DNA from: a bacterium
Lineage (GTDB): Bacteria > UBP14 > UBA6098 > B30-G16
Reading direction: 5' to 3'
Length of the DNA stretch: 11,516 nt
Assembly: GCA_003645115.1 (NCBI GenBank)
Contig: QNEG01000024.1
Span: forward strand, 1-11,516
Part shown: positions 6,538-11,516 of the stretch, in pieces
How positions within the stretch are numbered: position 1 is the stretch's first letter
How the letters are laid out: every line of letters begins with the position of its first letter
Notes under the pieces: model-generated
The model's database searches: none
Told to the model about the DNA's origin: nothing
The model's input: only the letters and a program-made list of their open reading frames with translations
Position numbers and translations under genes: made by a program

Positions 6538-8006
6538 TGGACAGGAAAACAATTGAAATAGCCCCTGTAACCCGATTGGAAGGGCACGCAAAAATCACTA
6601 TTTTCCTCGATGATAATGGAAATGTGGATGATTGCTATTTCCAAGTAGTAGAATTACGAGGTTTCGAGGAGTTTTGCAAAGGCAGACCGGTGGAAGAACT
6701 TCCCAGATTGGTCACTCGACTGTGCGGAGTTTGTCCCTGGGCTCATCATATCGCATCCAGCAAGGCTGTGGATAATGTGTATGGTGTGGAACCGCCGCCG
6801 ACCGGAAAAATGCTTCGCGAATTAGGATATTGTGCACATTTTTTCGAGAGTCATATAGAACACATTTATGCACTCGGTCCAGCGCCAGATTTTCTGGTCG
6901 GTCCGGAAGCCGACCCCGCTAAACGAAATCTAATCGGGGTTATAGAAAAAGTAGGTCTCGAAATCGGCAAGAAAGTTATCAAAAATCGAACCTATGCGGT
7001 GAAAATCGAGGATATGTTAGGCGGAAAATCTACTCACCCAGTTTATGGAATCCCCGGTGGTGTATCTCACTCTATCACCGAGGAACAGCGTCAGGAAATA
7101 CTTCGTATGGGCAAGTCGATGGTCGATTTCGCTATGTTCACACTTCAAGTTATCCACGAACATATACTCGGGAACAAGCAATACCTGGACATTATCCTGA
7201 ATAAAGATATTTATTACCATCAAACTAACTATATCGGGTTAGTAGATGATGATAACCAACTGAATTTCTACGAGGGAAAATTACGAGTGGTTAATCCTAA
7301 TGGCGACGAAATCGCAAAATTCGGCGCAGATGAGTATCTGGATTATATTGCCGAGCATGTCGAACCCTGGAGTTATTTGAAATTCCCGTTTTTGAAAAAT
7401 ATCGGTTGGAAAGGATTGGTGGATGGACCAGACAGCGGAATTATGCGCTCCGCACCGGTGGGAAGATTAAATGTAATCGACAAAATACCCACTCCGAAAG
7501 CTCAACAAGAATATGAAAAGTATATCCAGACACTTGGGAAACCGGTTCACCACACTCTCGCTTATCACTGGGCACGAGCAATCGAGGCGCTTTATGCTGC
7601 CGAGCGATTAGTCGAATTGGCAGAAAACCCTGAAATCACCAATCCCAAAGTGCGAAACCTACCCGATGGAATCACTGGAGTCGGTATCTCCGCTATCGCT
7701 GCGCCTCGTGGTTCGTTGATTCATCATTATGAATCGGATGAAAATGGGTTGGTCACCAAGTTGAACCTTATAGTCGCCACTGCATTCAACCACGGTGCGA
7801 TGTGTATGTCCATAAAAAAGGCGGCGCAGGCTTTGGTTAACGGTTTCGATGTCTCCGAGGGAAAACTGAATATGGTAGAGATGGCATTCCGTGCTTACGA
7901 CCCTTGTTTCTCCTGCGCTACTCATTTCGCGGGCGAAACACCTACGGAAATCGAGATTTACACTAAAAACGGAAATTTGTTCAAGAAAATGACCAGAGGA
8001 ATATAA
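6537..8006 (+). CDS. mvhA: [NiFe]-hydrogenase large (catalytic) subunit, MvhA-like (group 3c)
   Basis: Holds the NiFe(CN)2CO site that splits or forms H2. Of the 489 residues, RLEGH lies at 13-17, the first metal-binding motif RLCGVCPWAHH at 61-71 (Cys63, Cys66) and the second, DPCFSCATH, at 455-463 (Cys457, Cys460, His463). All four nickel-site cysteines are present, so it should be catalytically competent, unlike the Complex I-type relatives. A 26-residue tail follows His463, the usual cleavage point of the maturation protease, and such a protease is encoded next. AGGAGG (about 6527-6532) gives the start, and ATG overlaps the small-subunit stop. With the HdrA-MvhD, HdrC and HdrB genes in the same operon, group 3c (Mvh type, cytoplasmic) is the best assignment; the F420-reducing group 3a is disfavoured because no frhB-like gene is present. 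Confidence 0.94.
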   Translation: MDRKTIEIAPVTRLEGHAKITIFLDDNGNVDDCYFQVVELRGFEEFCKGRPVEELPRLVTRLCGVCPWAHHIASSKAVDNVYGVEPPPTGKMLRELGYCAHFFESHIEHIYALGPAPDFLVGPEADPAKRNLIGVIEKVGLEIGKKVIKNRTYAVKIEDMLGGKSTHPVYGIPGGVSHSITEEQRQEILRMGKSMVDFAMFTLQVIHEHILGNKQYLDIILNKDIYYHQTNYIGLVDDDNQLNFYEGKLRVVNPNGDEIAKFGADEYLDYIAEHVEPWSYLKFPFLKNIGWKGLVDGPDSGIMRSAPVGRLNVIDKIPTPKAQQEYEKYIQTLGKPVHHTLAYHWARAIEALYAAERLVELAENPEITNPKVRNLPDGITGVGISAIAAPRGSLIHHYESDENGLVTKLNLIVATAFNHGAMCMSIKKAAQALVNGFDVSEGKLNMVEMAFRAYDPCFSCATHFAGETPTEIEIYTKNGNLFKKMTRGI

Positions 8007-8013
8007 TTTTATA

Positions 8014-8505
8014 ATGATGAACGAGAATAAGAAAACATTGATGCTGGGATTGGGAAATCCAATCCTTACCGACGATGCTATCGGAATAAAAGTGGTGGAG
8101 GAACTCGAACGACGATTCGGAACTGACAATGGTTATGATTATTGCACCGGCAGTTTCGGCGGTTTTCATATCGTAGATGAAATTCGAGGTTATGATAGAG
8201 CAGTCATTGTCGATTCCATAATTCGCGGAGGAGAGGTCGGCACTGTGTATAAATTGACACTACACGATTTGGATGGCACAGTTCGATTGGCATCGCCACA
8301 TAGAGTGAATTTGCCCGGTGCTATTGCACTGGCGAAAAAAATCGAGGATAACATTCCTGATGATATTACGATTTATGCTATCGAGGTAGATGAATTGACT
8401 GTATTTTCTACTCGATTGTCCCCTAAATTGCAGGATTGTTTCCCAGAAATTGTGAACAAAATAATCGATTATGAAATGGGAGGTAATAATGATAGAAGTA
8501 AATAA
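8014..8505 (+). CDS. Hydrogenase maturation protease (HycI/HyaD/HybD family, M52)
   Basis: Endopeptidase that senses nickel in the large subunit and removes its C-terminal tail after the DPCxxCxxH motif, closing the active site. The 163 residues contain the family start motif LGLGNPILTDDAIG (about 11-24) with the metal-probing acidic residue at Asp20, a second acidic ligand in IVDS (Asp67) and the histidine in SPHR (His96); these match the Glu16, Asp62, His93 triad of E. coli HybD. It lies 7 nt after the large-subunit gene, its likely substrate, and overlaps hdrC by 17 nt. Start ATG 8014 has only a distant AGAGGA (7995-8000); ATG 8017 is an equally possible start, differing by one residue. 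Its position inside the hydrogenase/hdr operon rather than with hyp genes suggests a dedicated protease. Confidence 0.92.
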   Translation: MMNENKKTLMLGLGNPILTDDAIGIKVVEELERRFGTDNGYDYCTGSFGGFHIVDEIRGYDRAVIVDSIIRGGEVGTVYKLTLHDLDGTVRLASPHRVNLPGAIALAKKIEDNIPDDITIYAIEVDELTVFSTRLSPKLQDCFPEIVNKIIDYEMGGNNDRSK

Positions 8506-8995
8506 ACTCGACCCAAAATTCCGCTACGAGGTAATGCGAGAAAGAGGTGGAGAGAAAATATCGCATTGTTTTACCTGTGGCACCTGCACCGCATCCTGTC
8601 CGGTAAATGAGGTCGATGAGGCTTTCAATCCACGAAAAATAATTCGTATGATAGTTCTCGGGATGAAAGATAATGTCCTCAACAGTGATTTTATGTGGTT
8701 ATGCGCGGGATGCTCATCCTGCCAAGAACGATGTCCGCAGGGCGTATCTATCACCGATATTATGATGGCGCTGAAAAATATCGCAGTCAGGAATGGTATT
8801 ACTCATCCTGCATTTCAGGTTCAGGCATCGGAAATATACAAATTCGGGCGATTATATGAGGTGGGCGATTTGAACGACCGCAGAGAAAAACTCGAATTGC
8901 CCAGAATTCCTGAAAAACCCGAACCAATTAGAAAAATTTATGAATTAATCGGCATAGATAAATTAGTCGAATCCGAGGAAATAAACCAAGAATAG
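8489..8995 (+). CDS. hdrC: Heterodisulfide reductase subunit C (two [4Fe-4S] clusters)
   Basis: Small electron-transfer subunit linking HdrA with the catalytic HdrB. Counting from ATG 8489, it has 168 residues, with two complete CxxCxxCxxxCP motifs: Cys27/30/33/37 and Cys72/75/78/82. The rest is helical, with a PRIPEKPEP segment near the C-terminus. I chose ATG 8489 because GGGAGG (8478-8483) is 5 nt upstream; the frame is open from an ATG at 8471, but that lacks a ribosome site and would add only six residues. The gene starts inside the end of the protease gene, pointing to translational coupling, and hdrB follows 16 nt after the stop. No membrane segment, so this is the cytoplasmic HdrABC type and not a membrane-bound HdrDE. 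Confidence 0.92.
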   Translation: MIEVNKLDPKFRYEVMRERGGEKISHCFTCGTCTASCPVNEVDEAFNPRKIIRMIVLGMKDNVLNSDFMWLCAGCSSCQERCPQGVSITDIMMALKNIAVRNGITHPAFQVQASEIYKFGRLYEVGDLNDRREKLELPRIPEKPEPIRKIYELIGIDKLVESEEINQE

Positions 8996-9011
8996 AAACA
9001 AGGAGTGCAGA

Positions 9012-9893
9012 ATGAAATACGCTCTATTTCTGGGATGCACTGTCCCTACCAGAGGCTTAAATTATGAACTTTCCACTCGAAAAGTATGTGATAAACTGGG
9101 AATAGAACTCGTGGATATCGAGGAATTCTCCTGTTGCGGATTTCCGGTTCGTTCCACCAGCAATGAAGCAGGTTTTGTTATGGCGATGCGAAATCTGGCA
9201 TTGGCAGAAAAGCAAAATCTCGATATTATCACACTGTGTAGTGCCTGTGCCGAAACTTTGGTAGAGGCTAATCATCTCGCAAAAAATGACCCCGAATTCA
9301 GAAATGAGATGAACGGGAAACTAAAATCACTGGGGCTGAAATATAATGGTAATGTGGAGGTGAAACATTTCGCCAGGATGCTTCATCAGGACTACGGACT
9401 GGATAAAATTCGAGCGAAAATAACCACACCGCTGGATGGTATAACGGTTTCCACACATTATGGATGCCATTATTTGAAACCATCGGAAATATACGACCAT
9501 TACGATGACCCCGAGAATCCGCATTCATTGGATGAGCTTATCGAAGTAACCGGTGCAAAAGCTGTCCCATATTCCGATTGGCAAATGTGTTGTGGCGGTT
9601 CTATACTGGGAGTAAAAGAGGAAACATCGCTGAAAATGGCGAAGAAAAAATTGGATAGCGTATCCAGTAAAGATACTGGAGCGCTGGTGTTGATTTGTCC
9701 GTTTTGCTCGGTGATGTATGAGGGAAATCAAAAGAAAATCGAGCGTGAATTCGAGACAGAATATAAATTGCCTATCCTCTATTATCCGATGTTTCTGGGG
9801 CTCGCTCTCGGACTAGACCCCAAAGATGACCTCGGATTCAAACTCAGCAGGATAAAAGCAAAAAATCTGCTCGCTCGATTGGAAAATAGATAA
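9012..9893 (+). CDS. hdrB: Heterodisulfide reductase subunit B (two CCG domains, catalytic)
   Basis: Catalytic subunit that reduces a disulfide at two non-cubane [4Fe-4S] clusters. Both CCG motifs are intact in the 293 residues: Cys9, Cys41-Cys42, Cys76, Cys79 in the N-terminal half and Cys152, Cys193-Cys194, Cys229, Cys232 in the C-terminal half, ten cysteines in all, matching the CX(n)CCX(n)CxxC pattern. In methanogens the substrate is CoM-S-S-CoB. Nothing in this window suggests methanogenesis, so the acceptor in this organism is unknown; other HdrB-containing complexes use, or are thought to use, thiols such as DsrC. ATG 9012 follows AAGGAG (9000-9005). Last gene of the operon, followed by a 250-nt gap. 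Confidence 0.93.
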   Translation: MKYALFLGCTVPTRGLNYELSTRKVCDKLGIELVDIEEFSCCGFPVRSTSNEAGFVMAMRNLALAEKQNLDIITLCSACAETLVEANHLAKNDPEFRNEMNGKLKSLGLKYNGNVEVKHFARMLHQDYGLDKIRAKITTPLDGITVSTHYGCHYLKPSEIYDHYDDPENPHSLDELIEVTGAKAVPYSDWQMCCGGSILGVKEETSLKMAKKKLDSVSSKDTGALVLICPFCSVMYEGNQKKIEREFETEYKLPILYYPMFLGLALGLDPKDDLGFKLSRIKAKNLLARLENR

Positions 9894-10143
9894 TTTCGTC
9901 ATAAATTCACATTACTCACCGAAACTCCAGCGAAATCATACCACTTCGCTGGAAAACAGCTTTGGTCGAGCATTTGAACATAACGAATATTTCTCTCGAA
10001 GCAGAAAAAATTCCATAAGCAATCCTCTACCTTTAGGAAATACATTCTATGAGAACACATAGTAGAGTGAAATTTTTCCACTTGTCTGGTTTAAATTTAT
10101 TATTATATTGTGAAAAATTATAGGATAAACTACGGATAAATCA
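9894..10143. other. Non-coding gap between hdrB and the restriction gene
   Basis: 250 nt separate the Hdr operon from the restriction-modification pair. I see no convincing coding frame on either strand, no tRNA and no repeat array. It contains the hairpin at 9926-9953, a weaker 5-bp hairpin CTATG/CATAG (10047-10051 and 10058-10062) and AT-rich sequence before the restriction gene. A TTGTCT (10083-10088) and TATATT (10104-10109) pair, 15 nt apart, could be a weak promoter for that gene. Confidence 0.5.
9926..9953. repeat. Perfect 9-bp inverted repeat (hairpin) downstream of hdrB
   Basis: TCCAGCGAA (9926-9934) and TTCGCTGGA (9945-9953) form a perfect 9-bp stem around a 10-nt loop. It begins 33 nt after the hdrB stop, where a transcript end is expected, but no T-run follows on either strand, so it is not a standard intrinsic terminator. 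It may protect the 3' end of the operon mRNA, act as a protein-binding site, or work in Rho-dependent ending. Confidence 0.5.
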
Positions 10144-10776
10144 ATGACAAATAGAATCATAGAATTATTCGATGATGAAACAACCGTTGAAAGAATCCAG
10201 CGTAAATTACCCTATTTATTTCAACTGGCTGAAATTGAAAGCTCGCGAGCTGGAAGAATTGGAATGCAGGTAGGTTCGCTTCGTGAACAGATAATTGTTG
10301 CCTTACTTATATACAAATTCGGTGAAGCCAATGTAGAAAGTGAAATTCCGATTACCGAACCGGAAGTCGATGTGAAAGTCTATGATGAACCGATTTCGAT
10401 AAAAACTATTACTGGAAAAAGCTTTAGTGGTGTGAAATTGATTTGGACAGTCGATGCCGAAAAAGCAAAGGAATTTAGACGAAATTATTATCCCCATTGC
10501 GATATTATACTCATTCAAATTGTCTGGGATGATATAGGTGGATTTTATTATATACCATTGGATGTGCAAAAAAGACTTTTCGATTCAATCGGAAGGAATA
10601 ATTATATTAAACTGCCGAAACCGGGAACAAATCCGCGAGGAGTCGAAATAACAAAGGAAGCATTATCAAGTCTAATCGAGGACAAGGCGACAAAAAATAT
10701 CCAAATCGAATGGCAGAAACGAGATGTTAATTATAATCCATACAAAAGATGGCTGGATTATTGGAGGGGAGATTAA
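10144..10776 (+). CDS. Type II restriction endonuclease, probably ThaI family (CGCG)
   Basis: A 210-residue protein directly followed by a DNA methyltransferase gene, as in type II restriction-modification pairs. From memory it resembles the ThaI restriction endonuclease family (ThaI cuts CG/CG), notably the ESSRAG segment (32-37), GSLREQIIVALL (44-55), EIPITEPEVDVKV (67-79) and VKLIWTVDAEKAKEF (97-111). A PD-(D/E)xK-like core is suggested by Asp76 in PEVDVKV, followed nine residues later by SIK (85-87); the residue before IK is Ser rather than Asp/Glu, so the exact catalytic residues are uncertain. No membrane segment or signal. The partner enzyme is of the TSPPY type, usual for N4-cytosine methylation, which suits an all-G/C site. 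The start ATG 10144 has a poor ribosome site (GGAT near 10134), in contrast to the strong one of the methyltransferase; this would favour protection over cutting. No controller gene was found. Confidence 0.7.
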   Translation: MTNRIIELFDDETTVERIQRKLPYLFQLAEIESSRAGRIGMQVGSLREQIIVALLIYKFGEANVESEIPITEPEVDVKVYDEPISIKTITGKSFSGVKLIWTVDAEKAKEFRRNYYPHCDIILIQIVWDDIGGFYYIPLDVQKRLFDSIGRNNYIKLPKPGTNPRGVEITKEALSSLIEDKATKNIQIEWQKRDVNYNPYKRWLDYWRGD

Positions 10777-11516
10777 ATGATAAATAACAAAAAAAATGGC
10801 GGCACAAAAACAAGTTCTTTTGGTTCACCCGGAAGAATAGGACATGATTCATCGAGTTTTTATTCGAGCCGTTTATATGAAGGTCAAGTAAAAGAAAAAA
10901 AGGTTCAATATATCGAAAACAAAATACCTACTGAATTTCTCGACAAGATAATTGGCTCTTCCAGTGAAAATATGAAAGAACTTCCCGACAATAGCATTCA
11001 TCTAATGGTTACTTCTCCGCCATATAATGTCGGGAAAGATTATGATGATGATTTGACACTTAAAGAATATCTCGCTTTCCTTAAAAGAGTTTGGAAAGAA
11101 ACTTATAGAGTTTTGGTTCCCGGCGGTCGCGTCTGCATAAATGTTGCCAATCTGGGCAGAAAACCATATATTCCACTCGCATCGTTCATAATAGAAGATA
11201 TGCTCGATCTGGGTTTTCTTATGCGAGGTGAATTGATTTGGGATAAGAACACCAGCGCCAGTCCATCGACTGCGTGGGGAACCTGGCTGTCTCCAAAAAA
11301 TGCTATTCTCCGAGATATTCATGAATATATTCTCGTCTTTTGCAAACATACATTTTCACGCGCAAACCCCCAAAAAAGAGAGAGCACAATAACAAAGGAA
11401 GAATTTTTGGAATATACAAAAAGTGTCTGGCAATTTCCCGCAGTTCAAGCAAAAAAGATTGGTCATCCCGCTCCATTCCCGAAGGAATTACCATATCGCT
11501 GCATTCAATTATATAC
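10777..11516 (+). CDS. Site-specific DNA methyltransferase, TSPPY type (cut by window edge)
   Basis: Protective partner of the preceding nuclease. The frame from ATG 10777 is open for 246 codons and runs off the right edge. GGAGGGGA (10763-10770) precedes the start, which directly abuts the nuclease stop (TAAATG). Visible parts: a polar N-terminal extension (1-45) with GSPGRIGHDSSSFYSSR, the catalytic motif IV TSPPYNVG at 78-85, a VLVPGG segment typical of N4/N6 methylases (PF01555 family), a WDK segment, and HPAPFPKELP near the end, which usually precedes the SAM-binding FxGxG motif; that motif must lie beyond the edge. Catalytic motif first and SAM motif last is the beta-class order. TSPPY most often goes with N4-methylcytosine, though N6-adenine cannot be excluded from the motif alone. 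Confidence 0.9.
   Translation, partial: MINNKKNGGTKTSSFGSPGRIGHDSSSFYSSRLYEGQVKEKKVQYIENKIPTEFLDKIIGSSSENMKELPDNSIHLMVTSPPYNVGKDYDDDLTLKEYLAFLKRVWKETYRVLVPGGRVCINVANLGRKPYIPLASFIIEDMLDLGFLMRGELIWDKNTSASPSTAWGTWLSPKNAILRDIHEYILVFCKHTFSRANPQKRESTITKEEFLEYTKSVWQFPAVQAKKIGHPAPFPKELPYRCIQLY

Noticed and set aside
6537..8006. Membrane-bound (group 4) or F420-reducing (group 3a) hydrogenase
   Set aside because: No membrane subunits or frhB-like gene are present, while MvhD, HdrC and HdrB are all in the operon; all four nickel cysteines are kept.
7659..8129. Minus-strand open frame of 156 codons opposite the end of the large subunit
   Set aside because: It is the reverse of conserved hydrogenase and protease coding sequence; no independent support.
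9926..9953. Intrinsic terminator for the Hdr operon
   Set aside because: The stem is good but there is no run of T after it on either strand, so it is listed only as an inverted repeat.
9899..10081. Minus-strand open frame of 60 codons in the gap after hdrB
   Set aside because: Composition rich in Cys, Phe and Met is typical of random AT-rich frames; no ribosome site or family signal.
1..11516. CRISPR arrays, tRNA/rRNA genes, insertion sequences
   Set aside because: I saw no regularly spaced repeats, no cloverleaf or rRNA-like sequence and no transposase frame.

Overview
The window fits a diderm (Gram-negative) anaerobic bacterium with AT-rich DNA. Diderm: there is an adaptor/outer-membrane efflux pair. 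Anaerobic: a [NiFe]-hydrogenase/heterodisulfide reductase cluster occupies the centre. Bacterial rather than archaeal: TolC-type protein with signal peptide, strong Shine-Dalgarno sites, tightly overlapping operons. The phylum cannot be fixed from this sequence; an uncultivated anaerobic lineage is my guess only.

Layout. (1) 1-297, minus strand: N-terminal part of a small membrane protein with an HELGH motif, cut by the left edge. (2) 439-3821, plus strand: a macro-domain (ADP-ribose-binding) protein, a short orphan reading frame resembling the C-terminal piece of a larger membrane protein, an RND/HlyD-type periplasmic adaptor and a TolC-family outer-membrane channel, spaced as one transcription unit behind a good promoter at 389-417. 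No inner-membrane pump is present. (3) 3923-9893, plus strand: a six-gene operon, hdrA-mvhD fusion, hydrogenase small subunit, hydrogenase large subunit, hydrogenase maturation protease, hdrC, hdrB, with 1-17 nt overlaps or short gaps. (4) 9894-10143: non-coding gap with one clear hairpin. (5) 10144 to the right edge: a type II restriction-modification pair, a probable ThaI-like endonuclease followed without a gap by a TSPPY-type DNA methyltransferase cut by the right edge.

How the parts work together. The central operon encodes all expected parts of an Mvh-Hdr complex: H2 is split at the NiFe site of the large subunit, electrons pass the three clusters of the small subunit to the MvhD [2Fe-2S] domain, then to HdrA, HdrC and the non-cubane clusters of HdrB, where a disulfide-type acceptor would be reduced. 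The bacterium's acceptor is unknown. The most interesting point is that the HdrA part is a reduced version: it has the FAD domain, the C-terminal two-cluster ferredoxin domain and the fused MvhD domain, but not the N-terminal domain or the inserted ferredoxin domain of methanogen HdrA, and an in-frame stop just upstream excludes a missed N-terminus. Whether such a complex can still bifurcate electrons to ferredoxin is an open question.
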